Positions 1-11,200 of a stretch of 64,000 nt of DNA are shown here, piece after piece. The translations under genes and the position numbers were made by a program. Source of the stretch: Patiria miniata (Eukaryota; Echinodermata; Asteroidea; Valvatida; Asterinidae); the NCBI RefSeq assembly GCF_015706575.1, contig NW_024037074.1, positions 29,005,334 to 29,069,333 of the forward strand, written 5' to 3'. The notes under the pieces are model-generated. The model did no database searches. It was not told where the DNA came from and worked only from the letters and a program-made list of their open reading frames with translations. Each line of letters opens with the position of its first letter. The stretch's first letter is position 1.

Positions 1-645
1 AGCGGGGTTCCTGGGGATTTGTGCTTAGGCTATTGAAAGTGGGGTTTTTAGTTAAGGAAAGAAGACTGTTTCACATGGTTGGATCGAAACAGTAAAGTTT
101 GGGAATGGATTTGGTTGGGCGAGGGTCAAGATTGGGTTGGCATATTTCTGTGTTTGTTGTTTGGTATAGGTTGGGCTCAATAAGCGGAGGTGGGAGGCCT
201 CAATTAGCAGGGACGGGGTTCTGCAGGGGCAAGGTCGATTGCATGCAGAGAAGTTGGCCGTGGCGAGCGCACGTTTGACTTGTGGATGGGGATAGACGAA
301 TGGTTGTAATTAAGTTGCCTTTGGGAACGGCTGGGTTCTGCAAAATAAGTATACTTCATCGTAAGAGGGTGGCAACTGTACATGGACCTGATATTTTGCA
401 CACAATATATTTAAGTTCTTATTACTTTGTCTTTTCAAGCTAAATTATTACGCCTTCGTTTTTTCTATCAAAAATGTAGACTGCATAACCTGACTACAAA
501 ATACTAGCCAACAAATGCGTGGCTCCATTAAATAACACGAAGCGCAAAACAAACACTGATTGAATCACGTATGGTCGATGTACGTCATTAGTCTATCCAC
601 CAATTAGAAGTATTCAGCCAACAAGTCGGTGACCACAAGTGAGTG
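1..645. other. Upstream block of unit A, no gene seen
   Basis: GC-richer lead-in to the promoter. Near-copies occur at 13.3-13.9, 30.35-31.0, 46.06-46.68 and 60.9-61.5 kb, and a truncated copy lies at 25.85-26.006 kb. Small antisense reading frames here (e.g. 204-401) are partly shared between copies but carry no recognisable domain, so they are not called genes. The 540-645 part begins a series of CCAAT-containing words. Confidence 0.6.
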
Positions 646-942
646 GTCTGTGATTGACAGGTGCCAATCACAATCCACGTGTTTGATTGTGTCACTGGCA
701 TACCTATACTCATTCCACCAATCAGATGCGGCTATTTCAGTGTCGGCGATACGAGCTTCGAGTTTAACGTGTGGCAATGTAACAATGACATAATTTCCCT
801 CTCATCAATATGAAGCGAGTCAGTGATGTGTGATTGACAGCGCGCAGGGGGCCAATCACAAACCGGGCTTGCAAGTTCCTCAGTCACTGCTCGGGAAATC
901 GACGTCAATATTTAAGTCACAAGCTGCCGGCTCACTCCTCAC
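646..942 (+). promoter_or_regulatory. CCAAT/TATA promoter with two TGATTGACAG sites, unit A
   Basis: Seen: TGATTGACAG at 651-660 and again at 831-840; CCAAT words near 600, 664, 715 and 852; a CRE-like CGACGTCAA at 900-908; TATTTAA at 909-915; and a CA-rich start region about 30 bases further on (~940). CCAAT about 90 bases upstream and TATA about 30 bases upstream of a start is the classic RNA polymerase II layout. TGATTGACAG is the known composite site of PBX-MEIS/PREP TALE homeodomain pairs. Both decamers are followed by an inverted CAATCACA, giving short palindromes. The cassette recurs in all five units. Function is inferred. Confidence 0.72.
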
Positions 943-1016
943 AACGACCGAAGCTCATGTCCACGTTCAACAACAACCCGAGAGAACTGTTTGCAAGATC
1001 GAACAAGAATTGCACG
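940..1016 (+). other. Candidate noncoding exon 1 of C1q gene A
   Basis: Runs from the predicted start about 30 bases after TATTTAA to an ACG|GTGAGT splice donor at 1017. Five near-identical copies keep the donor. An ATG lies at 957, but this copy has lost one base relative to the others (about 970), so the downstream frame differs between units. That argues against a conserved protein-coding exon. Joined to exon 2 it would make an upstream ORF of about 26 codons. Linkage to the C1q exon 8 kb away is inferred from one promoter per C1q copy across the array. Confidence 0.5.
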
Positions 1017-3997
1017 GTGAGTGTTTGAAACAGTCTTTGACGATAATTCTTCCAACTTTTGGATTGATCTTTTTTGATACATGATATTGACACAAATTTG
1101 CTTATAGCCAAAATGGCGAGATATAAATATTTCAGACCATGATGATCCCGTTTCCATACGGTTACTCGATAACTTATCGATAGGTGCTTGAATAATCACC
1201 AGGTATTATGTAGTATAGACTATAGGTGAATTAGCTCTTACTCTGAACAGTTGATGCGGATTCAAACCAACGTGTTGTGAGGCCAACTGTTCAGGCAATA
1301 AAAGCTAAGAACAAAAATCTGGGTTTTTTTTAATTTGTTCTTAATAAGGAATTCATGTCGGACAATATTTTTGCTATTACTTCCATGGTGCACTCTCGAC
1401 GCACAGTAATTGCCCAAATACTGAAAAGTAAAAAAGAACTCTATAAGTTCATGGAAGTTTTATTGTTTTAATTGCCATTCAGGTTCGCCAGTTTTTCCAG
1501 TAAAACCTGGCTGTATAGGTTTTTCAAGAGTGTATTACATCAAGTTCCCTATTTTAAGTGAAGTTCAAGCACTTATGCAGTTTTTTAGATGATCAATTAA
1601 AACTGTTTGTCTTTAACGAAAGAAATCTTGCGAAAGCTCGACACTTGACCCATAATATCAGTATATGACCATTCACCCCCTTTATTATCTTGCTATTTTT
1701 CCCTGTTTATTGTATTAAACATATAATTCCGATGCGATGCGCTCACCTTTTTTTCCCGGCAATCACTCTAACTAAATCAGGATAAAAGGTTATGCGGAAG
1801 TTGGCCACGGAAGAACGTATAAAGGATATCGTGACATCTCAAACATCCTGTCCTATGTTGTGTTATTGAAAATTGGGATAATCTCAATACCTTTTGGACT
1901 TTGTTTTCAATCTGTGTCATTTCACTAGTTCACAGTGCGCCATTCCGGTTTGATCACTATATAGGCCTTAGCATTACTTTCAAGCATTTAACGATCAAAG
2001 TGTCACTGGTCAGAATAGACTAGAGGGCGCACATACGAACGGACCGGATCATGATCACACACTTTATTCAAGTTCAAATTGCTTTATCTGGCTGGATTCA
2101 TTCCTAGGAATCATGTAAAGAGTTGATGTTCGTACAAATTATTCGGGTCGTCTGTTCTGCTGTTCGACTTCAACGTTTGAAGCACCAGCTTTCAGAAGAA
2201 TTCAGCATTGTTTGCATGCGGGGTTCCACTGAGAATGTCACATAGATTCTGTTAAATATCTTCTTGAAAAAGCAATATTTTCAGTATTATTTGCAATAAT
2301 AGTACAGATTTTCTTAAACCTTAAATATTTCATAGACACACTCATGGTTTACAAACAGATGGTGGCTGATGCTAATAGCAAAACAGGTGCGTTGATTTCC
2401 CACCACCGGGGAAATAATTCTTTTTGTAACGACTGTAACTTAACTGCGGTGGTCCACCTGTAATATTTCCGCCACTATACTTCACTGGTATGAGATCGGT
2501 TTCCCATATCAATGCAGAAATAACTCAATAACCCATTTTTAAAAGCCAGCAATCTGCTCACGTGTTGATGATTTCTTTCGTGATAAAATGCAAGAACATT
2601 ACATCAAGTGAGTAGTTCTTATTGTACATTTTCTCTCAATTTAGCGTTACAATAGCATAGTATTTTGGCGGAATAATGTGTTTGTTTATGCAACGATAAC
2701 GTTTTGGTCACCACTATAAACAGAAAACGTCATTCAATTCAAAACAAAGGTTCGAAAGTGATATTTAAAGAAGTGAGGGATCCCCCTCCCCTACAACCAC
2801 CGTCAAACTATGACAAATGGCCAATCGTTGCTTAGAAATCCTGTTTTAAGCATACATATTATTTAAAGACCATCATTAATGTGGGATTTCCGGCTGAATT
2901 CGTTCAATTCAAATTCAAATATGTGCTTTTAGATAAAAAACAGTTTTCTAATTCCTAAATCACTCAAAGTCATTCTCAGACATGCAATTCTGTATATGAA
3001 GCCTATCAATTCAGATTTTGCATCTTTCTTTTTAGAAAGGCAGATTACTCGTCATATCGTCACTGTGTTCTCCGGAAAAAAATAGTTTCAGTTTTGTGTA
3101 TGCCTACATACAATTTACAAACTACAAAAGAAAATCAGAGAACTAGAACAAATAAAAGGGAGATACAGATACCAAAGATTGAAGACTGAACGTCAATCGT
3201 ATTGGCGAAAAAAAATTGGATTGATTATTTGTGTTCCGTTATCTTTTTATTTCCACAGGGTGATTAAAAAAAATAAACAGGTCAATATAATAAAGAAAAA
3301 AATGTCCTTTTTCGTAAGAGGCCGATTTTTGGGCGAGTGCTAAATAGTTCATTCAGCCTGTCACTTAATAGACACTTAACAATAAATGTTCAGTTCAGAT
3401 GTGCAAATTCCATGATTCCTTCCCTAACATTAAAAAAAAACTCTTCAAAACATCATGTCATTTTATACCTTGTTTTAACACTACCACATAATATCTTCAA
3501 AGGCGAATTTAGATAGCTTATTGCCGGGCGAATTTTGTGCCGGTAGAAAGGGTGAGGGTGGAAAGACACTCTCAATGGAAATTTGGCTTTTTTGATAAAT
3601 ATTCGGTCACTGCCGGGGGAGGGCGCCCCCTCCGCACCCCTAGAGCCACAACTGATCTGGCTAAACTGCCGAATTGTATTAAACATGTATGACTTTGTTA
3701 ACGTAAGCATGAAGTTGAATTCCCGAGCTGGACTGAAATCCAAAGCACAATAAATTCAATGCAAATACGTCAATTGCATACTTTTTATGCGTATAGTGGA
3801 GATACCCTTAAATAATTTGATCGTACGCTAAATTCAACTGGGTTTGAGAATGCTAACGCGTTTGTATGCGAATTTGAAAGAAAGTGTTCACACATTGAAT
3901 GAGCAAGGTGTGAAATTAGACGGGAAAAACATATTTAAATGTAGAATATGCTGTTTTAAAAACTCAGATAATTATGCTTTCAAAATGATTCAATGAC
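1017..3997 (+). other. Intron 1 of gene A, left part; no gene seen
   Basis: AT-rich DNA with colinear copies in the other units, e.g. the block around 1780-1920 with counterparts near 15.05, 18.3, 32.2, 47.85 and 63.1 kb. It begins with the GTGAGT donor. It holds a short GC-rich repeat at 3600-3655 that is shared with other units. No coding pattern is visible in either strand. Confidence 0.6.
3600..3660. repeat. GC-rich dispersed repeat ('cactg..gggcgcccc..cactgatc')
   Basis: A short GC-rich segment resembling the end of a dispersed element whose complement reads like AGTGGCGGATCCAGGG. Colinear copies lie at 15683-15735, 17026-17080, 50108-50160 and 63705-63745. All sit at the same relative place in the array unit, so this is one old insertion carried along by duplication. 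The element class is not recognisable. Confidence 0.5.
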
Positions 3998-4179
3998 TTA
4001 TAGTGAGGTACCTTAGTGACAAAAATGCCAAGGATCGTGACACAGTGGACGAAAGCACCATTTTTTCACCAAAGCATCTCCATGGTATACCTTTTCGAAA
4101 AAAAAGACGGACGCAAAAAATTGGATAATGGGAAGGCCATGTATGACGTCATTATGACGTCATCAGCTAATTATTAAAT

Positions 4180-4815
4180 GAAATATATATAAATTGATAA
4201 TATCTTCTGAATTACAAACATCACAACAACAAAAGTCGCATCAAATGAAAGGGAACAACGAGATCTTTCATTTGAGTGATATGTCAGGGGCGTGAAATGT
4301 AGTAAAGGGTGGTTTTTGGGGCCAAAAAGCACTTTTTTGGTCAAAAAACCTGATTTTTGTCTAAAATCATGTATTTTTGTTTGGCACCTTGTTTAACATG
4401 CAAACCGTATGTGTTATTGTGAGATTTTGTTTTTAAGTCAGAGAAAAAGGTTCAAATTCTATGCCAAAAGAGTTTTTGCAATTGATTATTTTTTTTGTAA
4501 TGGATTATTAGTATCTTAAATGCTTAATACACTTGAAAAACATATAAATTGATAATATCTTCAGAACGACAAGCATCACAACAACAAATGTGGTATCAAA
4601 TTAAAGGGAAAACAAGATCTTTCATTTGAGTGGTATGTCAGTGGGATGGAATGTAGTACAGGGTGGGTTTTTTGCCAAAAAAAACTTTGGCACCTTGTTT
4701 TAACATGCAAACCGTAAGTGATATTGTGAGTTTTGGTTCTTAAGTCAGATAGAATGGTTCAAATCCTATGCCAAGAGAGTTTTCGTAATTGATTATTGGT
4801 ATCTTAAATGTTTAA
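4180..4815. repeat. Subterminal tandem duplication within the left arm
   Basis: The segment starting at about 4184 (ATAAATTGATAATATCTTC) recurs from about 4543 to 4815 with roughly the same order of words, including the 'ctttcatttgag' and 'ttaacatgcaaaccgta' blocks. The second copy is more diverged and lacks part of the middle. The right arm has only one copy, so the duplication happened on the left side. Confidence 0.7.
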
Positions 4816-4874
4816 ATTTTTCCAAAGATAGGCGGACAAAAAAATTTAACATAAGTTACAGTCGGGTGCCCATC

Positions 4875-6480
4875 ACAGTGGATCTAAGTTACAGATTCAT
4901 CACATGTCTCGTTGTCGAGCTTTGAGGGGTTGGGCAATCTGCCGGGTGCATCTGCGATCACCATCATAGCACTTGGTTTGCAGACATCGTTGAAGTTGTA
5001 TCTTTGTGCAGACGCTGCAAGCGGTGTGGTGTACTGGCTAGGATTTTGCGCCAGATCGTAACCAATGGTTTTAATGGTCAGTGACAACAATGAAGTTGGA
5101 GCCGAATGAAGTTGCAGCAGTTCCACAGCTTCCCTCTCGATATTCGAGAATATGCTATGGGAAAAGGATCTATAGGGTCTTTGAGGAAAATGCGACGGGT
5201 TTACCTCCCTGGGTGTTGCCCAATCCTCTTTCAGATGCATCAACTTTGAGGATGGTTTTTATACCGGTGTGTCGGAGAATCGTAGCCAGGACTGAGTTCA
5301 GATGGAGTGTTTAAGGGTTGTAAAAGAAGCTTGATGGTCCTCTTCCCAAAGAAATGGTACATCTTTTCGAAGAAGATCGCTGAAGGGAGCAACTTTGTCT
5401 GTGCAGTTTGGGGTGTAGTGTGAGACATTGTTCACTATGCTAAGGAACCAGCAGTTTCCATCAGGGCGATGAAACATTCGGCCGCTCGTCATGCTCTTCA
5501 AGGGAGACCGAATACTGCAATGTCGTCACGGTTATTGTTTCAACGCATCAAGGCATCTAGCTTATTTGCCATCAATATTTTTGGGACTATTATCTTGGCC
5601 TACTGATAAGCCGATGAATGGGCGACGAAAGCTGTTAACAACCAAATTGTATGTTGTCAGTTTTTCAGACTGCCCTAGATGAGCAGACCAATACCCTGCT
5701 GTTGACGTCTAGCTTGGAGGAGAACCTTTCATGTGCAAAATTCTGGCTTGAGCTCCTCAAGAGTGGGGATCTTTAGAAAACATTATGTGTTTAGCTGCTT
5801 GGGATCCGGACACATCCTGAACGGGCCGTGTTTTTGGCAGTTGCTGTGATAGAGCTGCACCCGTTCGTGTGATGGGAGACTTTTCGTATGACCCAGCCTT
5901 TCTCAGTCTTTTTCAGCTCGGCCTGCGGTTTTGGTTTGGCATGAAATCTGCACCTATGTGGCGGATTTATGAGGGACTGAGTATCTGGCTTGAGGTGTAG
6001 GAGAGCGCGTATCTAAGTCGTCGAAAGTATCAAACTGCGTTGGGAGCCGGTCCTTCAGGTCTTGTATGTCTCTCACCGGAGTGGTATTGGTTAGCCATTT
6101 GGCTCCTGTGGGGGCCTGAGGCTTTTGACCAAGTGTAGGGTGTGGGTCGTAGGGTACGTGCGGCTCGTATAGTAGGGAGCCCATTGATAGCTGGTCCTGG
6201 CACATTGACCACTTGGAACTTCTCACGTTGCCAGTCATTCTGCTGGTATACCCATAAGGTGTATCGAACCATGGCAGATGATTCTGGAAACATTATATGC
6301 CTTCGTTGCGAGGGTTGGTTTCTCCAATTGTCTCCGTATTTTTGACGCATCAACGAACTGGTAAGGTATTTGCACTCGAGTTTGTGTTAACCTCGTTGCA
6401 GACATGTTGCTAGAGATGATCCGGACGGATCACATCCAGTGTTCGGCGGTGCTCAGCTGTTGTGCACATCATATGTCCGA
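4875..6480 (-). pseudogene. Ty3/gypsy pol fragment: protease end, RT, RNase H, frame-broken
   Basis: On the minus strand, order is preserved. At about 6350-5955 there is a stretch resembling the protease-RT linker (VPGPAINGLP), then a degraded RT core. At about 5500-5300 lies the RT C-terminal segment (HYTPN, DKVAP, LLRKDVPFLWEE), followed near 5230 by the DAS...GLG...PVAFSSKTL motif of the RT/RNase H connection. The RNase H tail, ending in a MVIADAPGRLPNPS-like sequence, reaches 4884. The frames shift several times and stops interrupt, so the pol is dead. No LTR, gag or integrase is recognised. It sits inside the inverted-end element, so it was captured or inserted there. Family assignment rests on pattern recognition. 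Confidence 0.75.
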
Positions 6481-6764
6481 TGCTGATAAGGTAATGGAGT
6501 TGAATGTTTTGATGACTTGGAGACATCCATCTTCTGCAGTAGCCTGAAGAGGCCTTTTCTACTGACGAAGGTCAAAGGGTTTCATTGGCTAGGTCGGCGG
6601 TCAGTACATCGGTCGTCGCTGCTCTCGGCACTTCTCCTGGAGCTGCCGTAAGTCGAAGACAATGGAGAAGATAATGTCGATCTGGTCACTTAATGGTCAC
6701 TGCCTCTCAGGGTATATGCACTCAGCTAGCAGCTGCGATCTGTTCAGCACTACAAGGGCGAAGG

Positions 6765-7172
6765 CCTTCTTAACGATACCGAGGAGGGAGATTCCTCGTG
6801 TTGCACAGATCTGGGATTGACGTCCTGGCGATGTTTGAAATATGGGCGTCTTTTTTGCCTTGAGCGGTGGATCTGTTTATTTGGGAATGGTCTGTATTAC
6901 AGTCAGCGCTGCGTGTGATGAGAACGCAGTTTCGTGAGGGTCTTCCTGTGATGATGAGATGAAGCTGAAGCCAGTGACGGGATCTGAGGTGCTTCTGCAG
7001 CCTCTGCCCATTCTCAGTTAGGTTGCCAACGCCAACGTGAGCAATGCAGCTGGGCCAGGAGTTGTGGTCAGATCCCACTTGGGCGTTGAATTCGCCAAGG
7101 AGGTACAGTTGTTCTACGACAGGGATACCTCTGATGGTGGTGTTGAGTTCCTCGTAGAACTGGTCCTTAGAA
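6765..7172 (-). pseudogene. LINE endonuclease fragment (RTE/CFDP2-like)
   Basis: Minus-strand translation reads KDQFYEELNTTIRGIP, then LYLLGEFNAQVGSDH and SWPSCIAHVGVG, later SRHW.QLHLII and SADCNTDHS. These are apurinic/apyrimidinic-type endonuclease motifs of non-LTR retrotransposons, of the kind often annotated as craniofacial development protein 2-like. It is internally shortened and has no start or RT. It corresponds to the very part of the endonuclease that is missing from the LINE at 33.3-35.7 kb, so both probably belong to related elements. Confidence 0.72.
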
Positions 7173-7977
7173 TTTTATTGGAAGAGGCTAATGTTTAGAC
7201 GCTGTGCTATGTAATGGAGTATTTCAGTGGAGATAGGGCTGCTCATTTCTCCATTTTATCCCAGCACATCCTAACCGATTTGACCCCAAATGGATTAGGC
7301 TTACTCCTGACATATTCTGATTGTTTATGGGCGATTCCACGACAACTTTACATTTTCAGGCACTTTGAGACACAAAAAGGAGTCTCACCACTAATTGCAT
7401 TGGTTTCAAAAATCAATTTCAACATAATGAATACAAAGTGGTAAGCTTTTATTTGTGGGCTGTTGCACAACAGTTTAAGCTTTTTTTTACTTTCGATATA
7501 TAAAAAGAACGTAGGCCTATGCATGATTTGTTGGAGGTCTTGATTCAAAAGTCTCCTCAAACTGGGCATGCATTGATAAAAGTAATGTACACCATCTATT
7601 TGCTGGTAACTAAACTATGTATTAGGCCCCCAAAAAATGATAGTAAACTGTTCTGCTTCCGGTTTCCCTACCTACCCTATTCTGACAGCCCCTACCCTAA
7701 TTTGTTATATGGGAAAAATGAGAAAAAAAGAACCCAAAACAATCAATTTCTCCCTTTCACCCTTGACTACACGCAGACGCCTCCATATATGATTGTACAC
7801 AAACAAAAAATCCTTACCTTCCAACCCTGTTTTCAAATGCCATGTAATGGGAAGCAGAACTATTTTTTGGGCCTTATCAAGGTTATACAGGAAATCTTAA
7901 GACCCATTTTGGCCCATACCCTAAAATGGTGATTACTTTCCTTACGGTAACTGCAGTTTTTCCACCTATCTGAGGAA
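7173..7977. other. Right interior of the TTA element, no gene seen
   Basis: AT-rich filler between the endonuclease fragment and the right inverted arm. A plus-strand open frame of 137 codons (7519-7932) exists but has low-complexity, tract-rich composition and no recognisable motif, so I do not call it a gene. Confidence 0.5.
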
Positions 7978-8727
7978 CAAGTGTAAGCATTTAAGATACT
8001 AATAATCAATTTTAAAAAATAATAATCAATTGCAAAAACTCTTTTGGTATAGAATTTGAACCTTTTTCTCTGACTTAAAAACTAAATCTCACAATAATAA
8101 ATGCGGTTTGCATGTTAAACAAGGTGCCAAACAAAAATACATGATTTTAGCCAAAAATCAGGTTTTTTGACCAAAAAAGTGCTTTTTGGCCCCAAAAAAC
8201 CACCCTTTACTACATTCCACGCCCTTGACATACCACTTAAATGAAAGATCTTGTTGTTCCCTTTCATTTGATGCGACTTTTGTTGTTGTGATGTTTGTAG
8301 TTCAGAAGATATTATCAATTTATATATATTTCATGTAATAATTAGCTGATGACGTCATAATGACGTCATACATGCCCTTCCCATCATCAAATTTTTTGCG
8401 TCCGTCTATTTTTCGAAAAGGTATACCATGGAGATGCTTTGGTGAAAAAAATGGTGCTTTTGTCCACTGTGTCACGATTTTTTCACTAAGGTACCTCACT
8501 ATTACTAGTGCCTCAAATATACACAGATTTTTTTTTGTATAATGAATTTGAATAAATAGTATAATGAATTTGAATAAAGGCTTAGTGAATAATTGTTCCT
8601 GGTTTCGAATGACTATTGATCAAAGTGAAAAAAAACCTCAAATTGTATTAAAATCAATGATTAAAGTATGTTTTTTCTTTACTCAAGCATAAACGTTACC
8701 AGTTTTCTTTGTTTATTATTTTTTCAG

Positions 8728-8795
8728 CCTACCGTGAACTCCTTCTGATCTCTTCTTGGACCTGATCTTCAAGACTTCAAGACCGAACCATCGAG
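8728..8795 (+). other. Candidate noncoding exon 2 of C1q gene A
   Basis: Preceded by a T-rich tract and CAG (acceptor at 8726-8727) and followed by GAG|GTCGGT. The 68-nt exon, its acceptor and the GT of its donor are kept in four array copies (19686-19750, 36461-36529, 50850-50917), even where the surroundings differ. It contains no ATG that would reach the C1q frame. It may also be an alternative start region, because a TATAAAC-like word sits about 45 bases upstream in some copies. Confidence 0.55.
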
Positions 8796-9140
8796 GTCGG
8801 TTTGATGATGTTTAATTGATTCTATCATGACCGTGGAAAGGGCGTGCCGTCACATAAGAAAAATAATGTAATTCGGTCTCCTTTCCCAACTTTTGTCGGC
8901 GGGCAAAACAATAATACTAACAAGGCAACAGATTTAACAAAGGCAACAGATCTGTTGCCATGGCAACAGATTTAAAAAGAACCCACCTTTGTATTTACAT
9001 GTTATCGCCTTGCTCTCGGATAGGCCACTGCCGACACATTCTCTGTATAATGATTCCTCCAAATTATGTCTCGAGTACATTCTTCATTTTACGCAGTGAT
9101 TTTGTTTGTAATTGTAGGCCCTGTATTGTTTTCCTTTCAG

Positions 9141-9977
9141 ATGAAGATCTGCGTGGCCACCATTCTGTCAATCGCCCTCCTTCTGGGTAACTCTGTCAAG
9201 CTCCGAGCTTCCGTTACTGGGCCGGTTCCCTCGGGCGGTGATGGTCCTGCGTCTCAGGTGTGTCAGCAGTGCTGCCAGGGACCTGCTGCAATTCCCGGCA
9301 TACCAGGTCTGCCTGGACCAGTAGGACCGATGGGGCCGTACGGTCAGCCGGGGTCAAAGGGCGATGCAGGTCAGCAAGGTGAGATTGGACATATTGGACC
9401 TATGGGTGAGCGGGGAGCACCTGGGAACACTGGGTCTAAAGGTGATGATGGGATTGGCCTGCCTGGCAAGATAGGTCCGAGAGGGCTACCTGGTTTTGTT
9501 GGAGGAACTGGGGAAACTGGTGTCAAAGGTCAGAAGGGTGAGCCAGGGGAGACACTAGACGACTCCAACCAGCGGGTGGCATTCACCGTGGTGAGGACGA
9601 GCAGCCCAGATGACTCTACAAGTCACGACACCCATTTGCCCTTCCAGCAGACCGAGACGCTTCTGCCTGGTACCAGCTTCGATCTTGAGACCGGCACGTT
9701 CACCTGTAGTGTGCCGGGCACCTACGTATTTACGTTTTCTGTTCTTAAGTATACCAACAGCGGTTACCTTCACATCCATCTTGTTAAAAACGACTACAAG
9801 GTGATCACTACCCATGGTGCATCAAATCAACGTGGTCAGTTGTCTGGTAGCGCGGTGCTGGTTCTGCAGCTTGGAGATACGGTGTATGTTACCATGCACG
9901 GTAGGGCGTTTAGTAGTCCCACCAGTCACTACACCTCATTCAGTGGCTTCCTCCTCTACCCGGAATCAATTAATTAA
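9141..9977 (+). CDS. Secreted collagen-like C1q-domain protein A
   Basis: A 278-residue protein in one exon. The start is the ATG directly after the acceptor TTTCCTTTCAG; the same junction precedes every copy, so the longer open frame upstream is intron. Residues 1-23 form a signal peptide. A CQQCC cluster (41-45) could link chains covalently. About 28 Gly-X-Y triplets (52-137), with one Gly-Ile-Gly break, form a collagen stem. Residues 146-274 are a C1q head with the FTCSVPGTYVFTFSV, SGSAVLVLQLGD and HYTSFSGFLLY signatures. Proteins of this type trimerise and act as extracellular recognition molecules or lectins in invertebrate immunity; the ligand here is unknown. Compared with copies C and D, the stem is nearly identical and the head varies. 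It could instead be a structural or mucosal protein. Confidence 0.93.
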   Translation: MKICVATILSIALLLGNSVKLRASVTGPVPSGGDGPASQVCQQCCQGPAAIPGIPGLPGPVGPMGPYGQPGSKGDAGQQGEIGHIGPMGERGAPGNTGSKGDDGIGLPGKIGPRGLPGFVGGTGETGVKGQKGEPGETLDDSNQRVAFTVVRTSSPDDSTSHDTHLPFQQTETLLPGTSFDLETGTFTCSVPGTYVFTFSVLKYTNSGYLHIHLVKNDYKVITTHGASNQRGQLSGSAVLVLQLGDTVYVTMHGRAFSSPTSHYTSFSGFLLYPESIN

Positions 9978-10510
9978 TTAACTAATCTTCACCTCGCATA
10001 AATATACAAGAGCAGTGCCCCCCCCCCAAAAAAAAAAACTTTTCGCTTTCCATTTTGCCGATACAATAACCAATAATTAAATATGAATTAAATACGCATG
10101 ATAAAAATGATACATTTTTAATACATGTATAGCATAAAATATCGAAACGGTTTTCACGACATCAAAACTACTTTAAAAAAACAATAGAAATACGATGAAA
10201 ATAATATTTTTTTAGAAGGAAATATTTTTAGCTGAGATTGAACATTTCCAAATTCATAAATCTGTCTCATTTCGGCTGAAAGTCTGCTCCACGTGGTAAA
10301 AAGCACGATCCCGTGTGCTTTGTTAGGCTTTGGACACACTTATAAAGGTTTTATAAAGACCTCTTTGATAATTTGACCTTATCAGTGTAAAAAAAAAATC
10401 AAAACAAATCAACGTGCCTTCTGAAAGTAGTAAAAATATTGAGATGAACAATGCTGAACCTAAAAAAGCCAAGATTGTAGAATTTTGTGTCTTGATATGG
10501 TTTGTTTTAA
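9978..10510. other. 3' flank of gene A; no canonical AATAAA close to the stop
   Basis: AT-rich sequence with tandem taatt words after the stop and a C9/A11 run near 10019. It aligns with 52.1-52.5 kb behind gene D. After about 10340 it jumps to a point matching about 53995 of unit D, so unit A lacks the ~1.5 kb containing the RT relic. Confidence 0.55.
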
Positions 10511-11200
10511 TACAGGGTGAGTACAAAAAAAAGAAAAAAGAAGCTGAACCCAAACCCCCAAAAATATATTTCACATCTAAATAAATGTGTAACATCAAAA
10601 GTAATAATCACTGGAAAGACAATTGCACAACCTACTTTTGGAGAAAAAAAATACTAATGAAATTGCTCAATCCATTCAAAGAATATCACCACTTAAACGC
10701 AATGACCCTAAAACCTTTTCGTCAAAAAACAGTTTATTGTGCATTATTACTGTTTGGAACAACAACAAAAATGACACAGAATACTTGTTTCAAAACTGTC
10801 AACAACAGTACACAATATTTTTATTAACAGCCCTGGTTAGGCAAACAATATGATTTACAAATTCCACTTTGTTAAAAAAAACGGGCCTTCAAAAGGACCT
10901 TGTTGAATATTTTCAACTTTTAAACTGAGGTTTTATCGCTGGTGCATGTTTGAAGACAATTTTGACGACGATTCTTGAAATCGCATTTTTGGACGAGGAG
11001 GTTTTAGGGTCAATTCCATTGTGTTTAAATGGTGATATTGTTTGAACAGATTGAGCAATTTTATTATGTTTTTCATCAAAACGTAGCTTATGAAATCGGC
11101 TTTCCGGTCATTATTATGTTTGGTGCCACACATTTGTTTAAAAATATGAATTATAATGTTTGGGGTTTGGGTACCGCTTTTTTTTTTGACACACCCCGTA
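10511..11200. mobile_element. Mariner-like MITE with long inverted repeats (unit A copy)
   Basis: The left end reads TACAGGGTGAGTACAAAAAA and the right end TTGACACACCCCGTA. The outer ~200 bases on each side are diverged inverted copies of one another. Ends of the TACAGGGTG type with TA at the insertion point are typical of Tc1/mariner elements. There is no transposase, so it is non-autonomous. The same element sits at the same position in unit D (54161-54837), so it inserted before A and D were duplicated. Confidence 0.7.

Larger units (their letters stand above)
4001..8501. mobile_element. 4.5-kb DNA element with ~525-bp inverted ends, TTA target duplication
   Basis: The left end starts TAGTGAGGTACCTTAGTGA and the right end finishes with its complement. 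The two arms (4001 to ~4533 and ~7978 to 8501) are near-perfect inverted copies. TTA flanks both sides (3998-4000 and 8502-8504), and the related sequence at 17.41-17.46 kb shows the unoccupied site with a single TTA. Three-base TTA/TAA duplications are typical of PIF/Harbinger transposons, so that superfamily is possible, but no transposase is visible. The interior holds retroelement debris (separate entries), so this copy is probably non-autonomous. It lies in intron 1 of gene A. Confidence 0.8.

Noticed and set aside
204..401. Antisense 65-codon frame, partly shared with 30559-30801 and 46210-46443
   Set aside because: Similarity comes from the shared unit lead-in; frames are interrupted differently and there is no domain.
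830..1084. Plus-strand frames over the promoter and exon 1 (repeated at 14102, 31194, 61692)
   Set aside because: They run through the CCAAT/TATA region and the splice donor, and small indels between copies change the frame.
7519..7932. 137-codon plus-strand open frame
   Set aside because: Low-complexity composition inside a transposon, no motif, no paralogous copy.
8650..8730. TATAAAC-like word before exon 2 as the main promoter
   Set aside because: Copy A has CATAAAC, and the block ends in a strong splice acceptor; an upstream promoter with full CCAAT/TATA layout exists. Kept only as an alternative.
9066..9140. N-terminal extension of the C1q frame upstream of 9141 (also 36687-36821, 51168-51260)
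   Set aside because: The extensions start at different places, end in a poly-pyrimidine/AG acceptor and would bury the signal peptide.
9555..9815. Antisense frames inside the C1q exon (also 37167-37496, 51606-51941)
   Set aside because: Shadow frames created by codon bias of the real gene; no independent signals.
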